Below are positions 44,111 to 53,800 of a DNA stretch of 64,000 nt, piece after piece. The notes beneath the pieces were generated by a model that made no database searches, was not told the origin of the DNA, and worked only from the letters and a program-made list of their open reading frames with translations. Source of the DNA: an uncultured Schlesneria sp. (GTDB taxonomy: Bacteria > Planctomycetota > Planctomycetia > Planctomycetales > Planctomycetaceae); contig CAIMFH010000026.1 of the NCBI GenBank assembly GCA_903840265.1, forward strand, positions 1-64,000. Reading direction: 5' to 3'. The number at the start of each line of letters is the position of its first letter. Position 1 is the stretch's first letter. A program made the position numbers and the translations under genes.

Positions 44111-45154
44111 TTAGAAATCTCCAACGACGTTGCCGTCGCCGATATTTCCGAGATAGTTGTAGGTCGCAAAATCCACGTTGTTGCTGATGAAGCGGACAGC
44201 ACCGTCACACATCAAGAAGTGGGCTCCGCCGGTGTGGTAGCTGCTGGCCCCCATGTTCACTTGGTAGGGTTGGAGTCCTGTGGGTCCGCCACCCACGTTG
44301 TCGGCGGTTGTCAGGTTCATATTGGGACTGTTGATTTTCATGGTGGTCGTCAGGATGTGAACGTTGGACGAGAACATACCGCCCCACATGCACATTTCTC
44401 CGCGTCGTTCACCGAGCAGGATCGAGTTGCTCGTTCCGTCGACGAAATCGCGCATGCTTCGACTGACAACACCATCCGTGAACGCACCGGCGGCGTAGGC
44501 AGGATTATCCGTCTGCCAGACCGTATTGGGCATGTCGCAGTAGCTGTTTGCTCCTGCAGCGCAATCGGGGCTGGGACCCCCGAGCCAGGGAACGTCGCGC
44601 GACCCGCCAGCACTCGGTGCATAACTCATCGGAGACCCATTGTAAGTATTAGCGCCACCAGTCGCAGGAGATGCCACAAACGGGATACCACCGAATGCTG
44701 TCGTCCCGGATGCATAGGGGCTGCTGGGACAAGCTTGAAAGCCGAAAACCCGGTTGTTGATCAACGAAAAATTGCTAGGAGACGTGGCGGAGTTGTCAGT
44801 GATCGAGAAATTGAAATTGATGCTGTTGTACAATGGTGCCTGATCAATGTAAGGCAGGACAAATTCGTTCCACGTGTGAGAGGCTCCTTTCGCTGTCCCG
44901 ATCGAGGCACCAGCGGGTGTGTAGTTCTCTGGTTGCCCACCGACCGCGTACGGGAATCTTTGCGCCGTATCATGGTAGTTGTGCAGCGCCAGACCCAATT
45001 GCTTCATATTGTTCTTGCATTGCGTGCGACGAGCTGCCTCACGCGCCTGCTGAACAGCAGGCAATAACAGCGCGATGAGAACGGCAATGATTGCAATGAC
45101 GACCAGCAGTTCAATTAACGTAAAACCTCGACGAGACAAAGACGATTTCAACAT
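44111..45154 (-). CDS. DUF1559 domain-containing protein with type IV pilin-like N-terminus
   Basis: A 347-residue planctomycete DUF1559 (SBP_bac_10) protein. From ATG 45154, preceded by AGGTGG, the N-terminus is a prepilin-like signal RRGFTLIELLVVIAIIAVLI followed by ALLLPAVQQAREAARRTQ, cleaved after Gly and methylated on Phe in known type IV pilins. CKNNMKQLGLALHNYHD is the DUF1559 hallmark. The C-terminus has HFLMCDGAVRFISNNVDFAT, the H-X9-DG-type motif of these proteins. Planctomycetes have large families of such proteins with unclear roles, possibly surface structures or secretion. The next gene downstream on the same strand is not adjacent; the lipoprotein gene at 45374-45820 lies upstream in the same orientation, a common pairing. 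Confidence 0.92.
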   Translation of the reverse strand: MLKSSLSRRGFTLIELLVVIAIIAVLIALLLPAVQQAREAARRTQCKNNMKQLGLALHNYHDTAQRFPYAVGGQPENYTPAGASIGTAKGASHTWNEFVLPYIDQAPLYNSINFNFSITDNSATSPSNFSLINNRVFGFQACPSSPYASGTTAFGGIPFVASPATGGANTYNGSPMSYAPSAGGSRDVPWLGGPSPDCAAGANSYCDMPNTVWQTDNPAYAAGAFTDGVVSRSMRDFVDGTSNSILLGERRGEMCMWGGMFSSNVHILTTTMKINSPNMNLTTADNVGGGPTGLQPYQVNMGASSYHTGGAHFLMCDGAVRFISNNVDFATYNYLGNIGDGNVVGDF

Positions 45155-45373
45155 AGGGCCACCTGAGAATGGAGCAAGATAAAGACGAGTCGCGGATCTG
45201 GAGAGGCACAGGAAACGATTCCGTAGCACAATCCAGGCCGTTTGTTGGTCGATCCGATCATGTGTCGCTGACGAATGCGCTGATTTAAAATTTCACGATG
45301 CGACTGTCGCAATAGCTCGCTGGTCATCACGGATGCGGGTCAGAGAAAAACGGCTACGCTTAGTGAATATTGC

Positions 45374-45820
45374 CTATTTTGAAACCAGTTCCAGTTTGAC
45401 GGGCGGCATCCCTTTTTTCACTTCGACCTCGAGCCCCGATTGCTTGATGTCGAGATATTTTTCAGGGATGAGGCTGACTGGCTTTTTCGTCATGTCACTG
45501 GGGTTCGTCGAACCGGTTTTCGCTTGCTCAAACGATTGCACACTGACTTTGTATTGACCAGCGACGACACCAGGGGCCGACGCGGTGGTTGCCACCGTAA
45601 ACTTGCCATCTTTAATTGGGCCAGTCGCAGGCTGCCCGGCTGATGGAGTGGCGGGAGCAAAACTGACGATCCCTTGCTTCAGGGGGGCACCGTCGAGCGT
45701 GATGGTTCCACTGCAGGGAACCAGGTTAGCGATCGGTTTGATGTCCCCGGAGCCACCGCAACCAAGTGCAAAAAGGACCATTAGCGAACTAACGTTCTGG
45801 CAATAGGCTTTAGAAACCAT
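45374..45820 (-). CDS. small lipoprotein, carboxypeptidase-regulatory-like
   Basis: A protein of about 148 residues if started at ATG 45820 (MVSKAYCQNVSSLMVLFALG), which puts a lipobox LFALGC near residue 21 (lipidation Cys followed by GGSGD). A longer frame to 45973 would bury the signal. The mature domain is a beta-sandwich of the type found with DUF1559 genes: CSGTITLDGAPLKQGIVSFA, IKDGKFTVATTASAPGVVAG, QYKVSVQSFEQ, and the end KKGMPPVKLELVSK. Lipoproteins of this size next to DUF1559 genes are a recurrent planctomycete arrangement; a periplasmic or surface role is likely. Confidence 0.8.
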   Translation of the reverse strand: MVSKAYCQNVSSLMVLFALGCGGSGDIKPIANLVPCSGTITLDGAPLKQGIVSFAPATPSAGQPATGPIKDGKFTVATTASAPGVVAGQYKVSVQSFEQAKTGSTNPSDMTKKPVSLIPEKYLDIKQSGLEVEVKKGMPPVKLELVSK

Positions 45821-46237
45821 GAAGGCGAATATTCCAAACAGGGGAAGAAAAATCGGCATCTTGAAGAGATGCGCACGCTCAAGATTAGCCACAGTCAAAT
45901 TAAGTGATGCTGACAATGTTGGTAGCCGGAGCGCGAAACTGACTGGATCAGGCCGCGAAGTTTCGTGATGCACTCTCGAATACAGTCATCCCACCAAAGT
46001 GATGAGCGTCGGGTATTTCTGAATGTCAAAAAGTATAGATCTCCCCCAGAGGAGGACAATTCAGGTTTAAGGTGGAATTCAGGCTAATTTTGAGATTCTC
46101 AAGAAAGAATCGTGACGTGCGACATCGTGGCCACGACAATTTGTCTGACAGTGACGCTAGATTGGACGAAACTCGGCTCCGGGTCGTTCCCCTAATCCGG
46201 AGCGGACGTCGAGATCCAGCGGATCGCGCAATCTAAT
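45821..46237. other. intergenic stretch
   Basis: About 415 bases upstream of the lipoprotein gene (its promoter region) and downstream of the Gfo/Idh/MocA gene. No further gene was identified. Confidence 0.4.
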
Positions 46238-46277
46238 GGAGAGAGCCACTTGCCATTCGTGGCAAGCGGCTCTCTCC
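46238..46277. terminator. long hairpin downstream of the Gfo/Idh/MocA gene
   Basis: GGAGAGAGCCACTTGCCA (46238-46255) pairs with TGGCAAGCGGCTCTCTCC (46260-46277), an 18-bp stem with one mismatch and a 4-base loop. It lies about 38 bases past the stop of the minus-strand gene at 46315. No T run follows on the minus strand, so it may protect the 3' end rather than be a classical terminator. Confidence 0.55.
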
Positions 46278-46314
46278 CGGAGGCATTAATCAATGACGTG
46301 GGATGTCGCTGGCA

Positions 46315-47685
46315 TCACATATTGATTTCGAATCCCTTGCGGTTTTCGCGGGCGAGGAATGAGTTGGCCTGAGCGTCGCCGATGATTTCTCGCTTGACGG
46401 GATCCCACTTCAGTTCGCGGCCCAGACGCATCGAGATGTTGGAGAGGTGGCAGATTTCGAGCATGCGATTGTGCGACCAGACGTCGGAGATCGGTTGCTT
46501 GCGGGCTTTGATCCCTTCGATGAAGTTGATCGTGTGATTCCCGCTGACTTTGCCGCCGTAGATCTTTTCGATCGCTCCTTCGGGCAGAGGCTTGTCTTTG
46601 AGGTCTTCGACCGGTTTGCCGGTGAGCTTGCCGCGGTTGACGAAGATTCGGCCTTCGGTGCCTTCAAACAGAATGCCGTTGTCCCCTTCGCTGGTGATGA
46701 TCATTTCCACGTCGTTAGGCATGTCGACGCGGATGGTGAATTGCGTCGCTGCGTTGTACTGGTCGGCGACGGTCGGATTGCCGTCTTTGTATTCAACCGG
46801 CAGTTTGTACTCGACGGGCGTGATCTTGCTTGGTCCGGTGTCGGTGGCACCGAGGGCCCAGCAGGCGATATCGACGTGGTGAGCTCCCCAGTCGGTGAGC
46901 TTGCCGCCGGAGTACTCGTGCCAGTTGCGGAACGAATAGTGGCAGTTACTGTAAAGCGGCACGCCGCCGCCGTAACCCTGGCGCATTTCGGCGAGAGCCC
47001 GGTAGGGCACCTTGGGGGCGGGGCCGAGCCAGAGGTCGTAGTCAATCTGTTCGGGAGCATCAACCGCCGGAATGACGGGCGAAGATTCCATGCGGTCGAT
47101 GCCGCAGGTCACTTTTTTCACCGTGCCGATGCGGCCGTCTTTAATGATCGCGATGGCTTTCAGGAAGCGTTGGTCGATCTCGGTGCGCTGCATCGTGCCG
47201 ACCTGGAAGACACGTCCAGTCTGCTTGACGAACTTCTCGATCAGCTTGCCTTCGTCGATCGTCAGCGTGAGCGGTTTTTCGCAGTAGACGTCTTTGCCGG
47301 CGAGCATGGCTTCGATGGCAATCTTCGTGTGCCAGTGGTCGGGCGTGGCGATCATGACCGCATCGATATCTTTTCGATCGAGAATCTTACGGTAATCCTT
47401 GTAGCCATCGGGCTTCTTGTTCTGGCGCTTTTCGGCCTTGGCGATGTTTTCGGCAAGCACGTTGGCGTCGACATCGGCGAACGCGGCGAAGTCGGCGACA
47501 CCGAACGACTTGTTCGTGATTTCCCAGCCTTGATTACGCAGGCCGATCGTCGCAAAGACCGGACGTTCACTAGTCGACTGAAAGCCGAATGCCCGGTGGG
47601 GTGATGGGAGCAGGATGCTGGCGGTTCCCGCGGCGGCGATACCTTGCAGGAACTGGCGGCGTGATGTTTGTCGAGATGTTGCCAT
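46315..47685 (-). CDS. Tat-exported Gfo/Idh/MocA family oxidoreductase
   Basis: A 456-residue NAD(P)-dependent oxidoreductase. A twin-arginine signal precedes the enzyme (SRRQFLQGIAAAGTASILLP). The Rossmann domain begins VFATIGLRNQGWEI and includes DIDAVMIATPDHWHTKIAIE and the family motif YCEKPLTLTIDEGKLIEKFV. The glycine motif is IGLRNQG rather than GxGxxG, a variant I believe is common in this planctomycete subgroup. The C-terminal beta-sheet domain includes GGKLTDWGAHHVDIACWALG and the end GRELKWDPVKREIIGDAQAN. Such proteins act on sugars or inositols in the periplasm; the cofactor is carried through Tat. No linked transport or degradation genes. Confidence 0.9.
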   Translation of the reverse strand: MATSRQTSRRQFLQGIAAAGTASILLPSPHRAFGFQSTSERPVFATIGLRNQGWEITNKSFGVADFAAFADVDANVLAENIAKAEKRQNKKPDGYKDYRKILDRKDIDAVMIATPDHWHTKIAIEAMLAGKDVYCEKPLTLTIDEGKLIEKFVKQTGRVFQVGTMQRTEIDQRFLKAIAIIKDGRIGTVKKVTCGIDRMESSPVIPAVDAPEQIDYDLWLGPAPKVPYRALAEMRQGYGGGVPLYSNCHYSFRNWHEYSGGKLTDWGAHHVDIACWALGATDTGPSKITPVEYKLPVEYKDGNPTVADQYNAATQFTIRVDMPNDVEMIITSEGDNGILFEGTEGRIFVNRGKLTGKPVEDLKDKPLPEGAIEKIYGGKVSGNHTINFIEGIKARKQPISDVWSHNRMLEICHLSNISMRLGRELKWDPVKREIIGDAQANSFLARENRKGFEINM

Positions 47686-47888
47686 GAGTCGAAGATCCTT
47701 GGAGAAAAACGAGGGTGACTACTTCGGGGCGAGCTGACGAGAACGGAAGCTTAATGAAATGTGGCTGATTTCAATCGCCGTTTCATCGTTGACGATAACA
47801 CAAATTGTTTGCCGCTTGAATTCGCAGGGGCTTGGCAGAGTCATGAAAGTGAGTCAGAGGTGAATAATAAATCGCCGTTGACGGCGGA
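47686..47888. other. intergenic stretch upstream of the oxidoreductase
   Basis: Promoter region of the oxidoreductase gene; nothing further identified. Confidence 0.4.
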
Positions 47889-48042
47889 GTGAATTGTTTC
47901 GTTTAACCGCGTGGGCATCGCCCCGTGCGAATTGGAGAGTCAGGGGAAGTTTTCCGCTCGGCTGGTGATGAACAATTCTTTTCTTGTCCCGCCATCACGC
48001 GCGGTGCAATGCCCACGCGGTTAAACGACCGAATTATTCACG
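47889..48042. repeat. inverted-repeat element abutting selO
   Basis: Exact 19-bp arms cgtttaaccgcgtgggcat (47900-47918) and atgcccacgcggttaaacg (48009-48027) bound about 90 bases; weaker pairing continues outward (gtgaat at 47889, attcac at 48036) with a small indel and inward (cgccccgtgcg versus cgcgcggtgc). The outer right arm contains the stop codon of selO (48038-48040). It resembles a MITE or a bidirectional terminator-like repeat. Confidence 0.75.
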
Positions 48043-49528
48043 TGCCGCAAAATGTCCGGTAGTCGCACTCGTCCGTCGGCGGCTCGCGATAAATCGCTGA
48101 GTCGGTCCCGGCCTCAAATGGTTTGGCGAGGACTGCGAGCAGGCGTTCCAGCACCGACAGGTCGTTGTTGTTTTCGGCTGCGGCGAGGGCTTCCTCGACG
48201 CGGTGGTTGCGGGGAATGACCGCCGGATTGACGCCCCTCATCGCAGCGTGGACAGCAGTGGTCGGTCGGCTCTCCTGGTTGAGACGAAGCTGCCATTGCG
48301 AGTGCCAGGCTTGGAACTCTGCTTCCTGATACAAGGCTTTGGAAAGTGGCTCATCGGCGGACAGATCGCGGAAGGTGTTGGTGAAATCGGCTTTGGCTTT
48401 CTGCATCCAGGTCAGCAGGGACTGAGCCAGTTCGAAGTCGCCCGCTTCGACACTTTGCAGTCCCAGTTTCGCTCGCATTCCTGTCAGCCAGTATTGTTGG
48501 AACAGAGCCGGATACTGGTTGAGTGCGTCGGTCGCAATGGCAATTGCCTTTTCCTGGTCGGGATCAAGCAGCGGGATCAGGGTCTCGGCAAAACGGGTCA
48601 AGTTCCATTGGACGATGGCGGGCTGGTTGCCGTAGGCGTATCGGCCAGCGTGGTCGATCGAACTGAAGACCGTGGTCGGGCTGTAGGCGTTCATGAACGC
48701 ACAGGGGCCGTAATCGATGGTCTCGCCCGAGATTGCCATGTTGTCCGTATTCATCACCCCGTGAATGAATCCGACGAGCTGCCAGCGGGCGACGAGTGCG
48801 GCTTGTCGGTCCATCACCGCGCGGAAGAACTCCAAGTATCGGTTGGGCGAGTCTGGCAGATTCGGATAGTGGCGGTTGATCGTATAGTCTGCCAGCAGTC
48901 GCAGGTTCGCTTCGTCGCCTCGGCCCGCGACGTACTCGAACGTGCCGACTCGAATGTGACTGGCGGCAACGCGGGTCAGGACCGCCCCTTGTCGTCGGGT
49001 CTCTCGCATGACGGGTTCACCGGTGGTCACGACGGCGAGGCTGCGCGTGGTGGGAATGCCGAGGGCAAACATCGCCTCGCTGATGATGTATTCACGGAGC
49101 ATCGGCCCCAGCGCGGCCCGGCCATCGCCGCGACGCGAAAATCGCGTCGGGCCCGAGCCTTTGAACTGAATATCCACGAGTTGACCCGAGGGTGTCCTAT
49201 GTTCACCCAGCAGGATCGCGCGGCCATCACCGAGCATCGTGAAGTTGCCGTATTGATGTCCCGCATAGGCCTGAGCGATCGGCAGGGAACCGACTGGTAG
49301 ATCCTGACCTGCGAACAGTGACGCGGCGGCTTCTGGTGACATCCCCTCAAGTTGAAGGCCAAGGTCGTCTGCCAGACGATGGTTTAGAATCACGACCCGG
49401 GGGGCTGCGACCGCGGCCGGCTTGGCTGACGCGAAGAGGACTTCAGGCAGCCGAGAGTAAGTGTTGTCGAACTGCCAGCCCATTTGGTTTTGTTCGGCAA
49501 CTGACACTGTCATTTTTTGCGATCTCAT
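48038..49528 (-). CDS. selO: protein adenylyltransferase SelO (YdiU/UPF0061)
   Basis: A 496-residue pseudokinase-fold enzyme that transfers AMP from ATP to Ser, Thr or Tyr of target proteins and takes part in redox stress responses in studied bacteria. Family blocks: YAGHQYGNFTMLGDGRAILL, DIQFKGSGPTRFSRRGDGRA, LGPMLREYIISEAMFALGIP, GAVLTRVAASHIRVGTFEYV, VGFIHGVMNTDNMAISGETI, DYGPCAFMNAY and FNLAR-like QWNLTRFAETLIPLL. The C-terminus YRTFCGT places a Cys where selenocysteine occurs in vertebrate homologues. Two nearby in-frame ATGs (49528, 49513) are possible starts. It is a single gene, its stop overlapping an inverted-repeat element. Confidence 0.95.
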   Translation of the reverse strand: MRSQKMTVSVAEQNQMGWQFDNTYSRLPEVLFASAKPAAVAAPRVVILNHRLADDLGLQLEGMSPEAAASLFAGQDLPVGSLPIAQAYAGHQYGNFTMLGDGRAILLGEHRTPSGQLVDIQFKGSGPTRFSRRGDGRAALGPMLREYIISEAMFALGIPTTRSLAVVTTGEPVMRETRRQGAVLTRVAASHIRVGTFEYVAGRGDEANLRLLADYTINRHYPNLPDSPNRYLEFFRAVMDRQAALVARWQLVGFIHGVMNTDNMAISGETIDYGPCAFMNAYSPTTVFSSIDHAGRYAYGNQPAIVQWNLTRFAETLIPLLDPDQEKAIAIATDALNQYPALFQQYWLTGMRAKLGLQSVEAGDFELAQSLLTWMQKAKADFTNTFRDLSADEPLSKALYQEAEFQAWHSQWQLRLNQESRPTTAVHAAMRGVNPAVIPRNHRVEEALAAAENNNDLSVLERLLAVLAKPFEAGTDSAIYREPPTDECDYRTFCGT

Positions 49529-49830
49529 TGTTCAAGTGGTGGTTCCAATGAATCGCATTATAGGCGGCAGGATGAGGCGGGGAGAGTCTGAATGCGAAAT
49601 CAGCCGGGCTGCCCCATCTCGTTTCCGTTGCCGCTCAGCGCATTTTGACATCCCTGTTTCCGTGGCCTAAAGAGCAACAAATAGGCGGAGACCCTGTTGT
49701 GGAGATCCGCAACGTCCCGTTTGCGGTGCCGGGACCTTTTGCGTAACGTGTTCGCGCGGCAAGACAATTGCCTCACTTTGGTGAAGCCGACGGGGTTTTC
49801 ACGTGGCAGACATGCGGACAAGGGTGATTG

Positions 49831-50715
49831 ATGTTCGATGTGCCTCCCATCAAGGCGGTCCTGTTTGTTTTGCTCGCTGTCCTGGCCGTGGCGTTCTCCG
49901 CTGTCTGGGTGTCTGACCTGCGCCGCAGGGGGCGAGGGAATCGACCGACGGTCTATCAGGTGGTGGTCGGCTTCGTCACCGATTTTCTGGATACGCTGGG
50001 GATAGGTTCGTTTGCCACGACGACCACCTTGTATCGAATGCGGAAATCGGTGCCGGACGAGTTGATTCCGGGGACACTCAATGTGGGTCACTGTCTGCCG
50101 ACAATTGTTCAGGCATTCATCTATATCGCCATCGTCGAAGTGGAGATCTGGACGCTGGTTCTCACCATTCTGGCCGCGGTGCTGGGGGCCTCTGTCGGAG
50201 CGGGATTCGTTATTCGCTGGCCCCGACGACGGATTCAGCTTGGCATGGGACTAGCGCTGTTGGCCGCGGCGGGTTTGATCCTGGCACGTCTGACGCAACT
50301 GTTGCCGCCGGGTGGCGAGGCGAACGGGTTAGAGGGCAGGTATCTGGTCATAGCGCTGGTCGGTAACTTCGTGTTCGGCGCGCTGATGATGATCGGCGTC
50401 GGTGCCTATGCGCCGATCATGATTATGGTCAGTCTGCTGGGGATGAATCCCGCGACGGCGTTTCCGATCATGATGGGATCGTGCGCATTCTTGATGCCGG
50501 TGGCCAGCATCAGGATCATTCGCGCCGGAAAATATGATCCGGCCGCGGCGATCGGTTTGACGCTGGCTGGCATCCCGGGTGTGCTGCTGGCGGCACTCAT
50601 TGTCAAAGAGTTGCCTCTGGAAGCCGTTCGCTGGCTGGTGGTTGTGGTGGTGATTTATACGGCGCTGTCGATGCTCTGGGCTGCAAGTCGTGAGAAATCG
50701 GTGATAGCAGGTTGA
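49831..50715 (+). CDS. TauE/SafE family permease
   Basis: A 294-residue membrane protein with about 8-9 helices (AVLFVLLAVLAVAFSAVWV, LTILAAVLGASVGAGFVI, LGMGLALLAAAGLILARL, YLVIALVGNFVFGALMMIGV). The TauE/SafE repeats are seen as VVGFVTDFLDTLGIGSFATT and GNFVFGALMMIGVGAYAPIM, each with the D/G-rich first-helix motif. I choose ATG 49831 with AGGG upstream over the adjacent TTG. The family exports or imports small organic sulphur compounds or other anions such as sulphite, sulphoacetate or 2-carboxylates; the substrate here cannot be told. No linked sulphur genes. It is convergent with the histidine kinase gene, with a dispersed repeat between them. Confidence 0.88.
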   Translation: MFDVPPIKAVLFVLLAVLAVAFSAVWVSDLRRRGRGNRPTVYQVVVGFVTDFLDTLGIGSFATTTTLYRMRKSVPDELIPGTLNVGHCLPTIVQAFIYIAIVEVEIWTLVLTILAAVLGASVGAGFVIRWPRRRIQLGMGLALLAAAGLILARLTQLLPPGGEANGLEGRYLVIALVGNFVFGALMMIGVGAYAPIMIMVSLLGMNPATAFPIMMGSCAFLMPVASIRIIRAGKYDPAAAIGLTLAGIPGVLLAALIVKELPLEAVRWLVVVVVIYTALSMLWAASREKSVIAG

Positions 50716-50776
50716 GGAGCGCATAAGCGGACCACCCGTCGTGAATGCTCATCTCAACTCAATAAGCCAAGCCAAG

Positions 50777-50844
50777 GCGACGGGTTGGAAACCCATCCCA
50801 CGAGAAGAGACGGCCTTGTCGAGGACTCCAAGACTGTGGCACCC
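50777..50844. repeat. dispersed intergenic repeat, copy 1
   Basis: gcgacgggttggaaacccat (50777-50796) followed by cggccttgtcgaggactcca and ending gtggcaccc. Closely matches 61881-61953 and the end of 57131-57176. The first part forms a hairpin (gggtt-gga-aaccc). It lies between convergent genes. Confidence 0.85.
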
Positions 50845-50883
50845 GAATTTCAGGCATATTGCAAGCATCGTCATGCACGGTCA

Positions 50884-53800
50884 CTACGCGGGCCGAATGT
50901 TTTCCAAGAGCTTTTCGAGATCAGCGAGATCGACCGGCTTCACGAGGTGGCCGTCGCAGCCTGCTTTTCGGGATTGTTCGCGATCGTTTTCTTGTCCCCA
51001 TCCGGTCAGCGCGATGATCTTGATATCTCGTCCCCACGGTTGCTCGCGAATATGGCGGGTGGCGTCGAGACCATTCAGTCGTGGAAGTCCGATGTCCATC
51101 AGAATTATTTCTGGTCGGAATGCGCTTGCTGCGGCGACTGCTTCCAGGCCGTCGTGTGCCGTCGTCACTTCGTTGCCAAGTAGTCTGAGCATGATTGCCA
51201 TCGAATCAGCGCCGTCGCGGTTGTCGTCGACGACCAGCATTCGGCGTCGGGAACCGTGGGTCACGTCGGCTTCATTCGCGGTCGAGTCAGACACTGCGAT
51301 GGGCTCGGAAATCGGGAGGCGGACGGTGAAGGTACTCCCCTTCCCTTCGACGCTGTCGGCGGCGACTGTTCCGCCATGCATTTCGACAAGGCCTTTGACA
51401 AGTGCCAGCCCGATGCCCAGTCCCCCCTTGCTTCGCTCGATGTTACGATCGACTTGACTGAACATGTCGAAGATCGATGACAGCGACTGCTTGGGGATAC
51501 CGATCCCGGTATCTCGCACGGAGACGATGACCTCTTGAGCGGTTGGTTCTGCGGAGAGCCAGATCTTTCCCCCTTGGGGTGTGTACTTGGCGCTATTGCT
51601 CAGAATGTTGGAGAAGACTTGAGCCAGGCGCGTTAGATCGGCTTCGAGCACAATGGGCTCGGGGGGAAGTACGACCGTCAATTCATGCCCGGATTCCTGA
51701 ATCATGGGGCTGGATGCTTCGACCGCGTTTCCAATCACGTCGGCGAGCACCACGCGGTTAAGTCGAAGCTCCATCTTATTGCGCGTGATTCTCGAGACAT
51801 CGAGTAAGTCGTCGATCAGCCGCACCATGTGAGTGAGCTGACGTTCCATCATATCGCGGGCGATCGCGACCATGGAGGGATTGCCTTCCGCCAGTCGCAT
51901 GACTTGCAGGCCGTTGCGAATGGGGGCCAATGGGTTTCGCAATTCGTGAGCGAGCAATGCCAGGAAGTCGTCTTTTTTACGATCGGCGTCTCGCAGTGCT
52001 TGTTCTGCCTCTTTTCTTTCCGTCACATCGCGAGTCGTCCCCGCAACGGCTTCGACTTCTCCATTTGCCCCAAAAACCGGGACGAAGATGTAGTCATAGA
52101 TTCGACGCCCAAAGGTGCCGCTAAATGGAACCTCGCCGCGAATCGGAGCACGAGTGGCCTTCACTTTTTCGATTTCTTCGTCGTGCATGGCGGCGTGCCA
52201 GGGTTCATAGCCCAGTTCCAGGCAGGTCTTCCCGATGGCCTCGTCCCAGGTCCGCCCCCACATTTTCAGAAGGGCGTCATTCGCGTAAGTAAAATGATGG
52301 TCGAGGTCGAACACATACGCGAGATCCGGAGTACTCGACAGGAACGTCTCATATAGCCGTTTTCGCCGGTCCGATTCCTCCGTCAGAAGAGCCAAATTTC
52401 GTTCGGCCTGTTTCCAATCGCTGATATCGATGACGACTCCCGGGAAGCGAACGGCCCGACCATCGGCATCGCGCTCGACTTGTCCGCGGGCGGTCACCCA
52501 TTTCCATCCACCACCGGGTTGTGCAACGCGATAGTCGGCCTCGTAGCGATCGCCATTCTGGATCGCTTTGGCGATCAAATCGCCCACAACTTGGCGGTCA
52601 TCAGGATGGATCGAATTGAGAAACCCGGCCAGGCTTTCTCCAGCAACCGCGATCGGAGCGACGGTGAACATTCGAGCGAAGCTGGCATCTCCGTGAAAGC
52701 GGTCGGCCTGAATGTCCCAGCTCCAGGTGCCAATGGCGCCGGCATCCAACGCCGCTTCCATCCTGGAGCGGATATCGCGCAATTCCTCTTCTGCTTGCTT
52801 ACGGCGAGTGACATCGCTGGCGGTGCCGAACCATTCGGTGATATTTCCAGCCTCATCAATGATGGGAATGGCGCGTGAGAAGGTCCATCCCAGTGAGCCA
52901 TCGATGCGATTGACTTGATGCTCTAACTCAAATGTGCTTTTGTTCTCGATCGCTTTGCTAATCGCTGCTTTTGTCCGAGGTTGCTCGAACGCCGGCACGT
53001 TCTGGTTCATCCAATCGCGGATCGGTGTGGACGTGCTGAGCAGGAAGTCGCGTCCGTCGAGGGGCTGCATTTCAGTCCAGTCGGCGGTCAAGCGATAGAC
53101 CACATCGGAGGTCGCTGTCACGAGGGCACGATGGCGTCGTTCGCTGGCGCGCAGTGCTTCTTCCGACCGCTTGCGTTCGGTGATGTCACGTGTTGATCCG
53201 GCGACGGCCTGAATCGCGCCGTCTGGGCCAAACACCGGCACAAAGATGTACTCATAGATGGCCGTTCCGCCCACGCTGGTATAGGGAGTTTCATCGCGTA
53301 CCGAACACCCTGTGTGAACCACTTCCGCGATTTGTCGCTGGAGTCGTGCCGCCAAATCCGCCGGGTAGTCGAGATCAAAGAAATTGCATCCGACGGCTTC
53401 CGACAGATCCTTCTCCCAAAGATCAAGCAACGATTTGTTGACGTAGGTGAACCGACCGGCGGTATCGAACAGGTAGACGAAGTCGGCTGTGTTCGACAAG
53501 ACGGTCTCAAACATCCGTCGCTGCCACTCGGCCTCGGCTGTGACGCGGGCGAATCCCGCTTCGGCCTGCCGTTGTTCGGTCATGTCGATCCCCTGGACGA
53601 TGACTCCGGAGACAACTCCGTTGAGGTCCAGCATCGGCTGATAAACGAATTGCAGGACATGCTCGCGTGAGTCTTGCGAGTGCACCAAAGTGACGCGTGC
53701 ATCGACGGCGACGTGTGGCTGGCCGGTTTGGTACACCTGGTCCAGCAACTCAAAGTAGCCTTGCCCTTCAATTTCGGGGAGTGCTTTCCGGACGGGAAGA

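Noticed and set aside
43925-45067. Plus-strand frame of 380 codons antisense to the DUF1559 gene
   Set aside because: The minus strand has the unmistakable pseudopilin N-terminus and DUF1559 motifs.
46447-47604. Plus-strand frame of 385 codons antisense to the Gfo/Idh/MocA gene
   Set aside because: Shadow frame caused by codon bias; composition is F/V/D-repetitive and no family is recognised.
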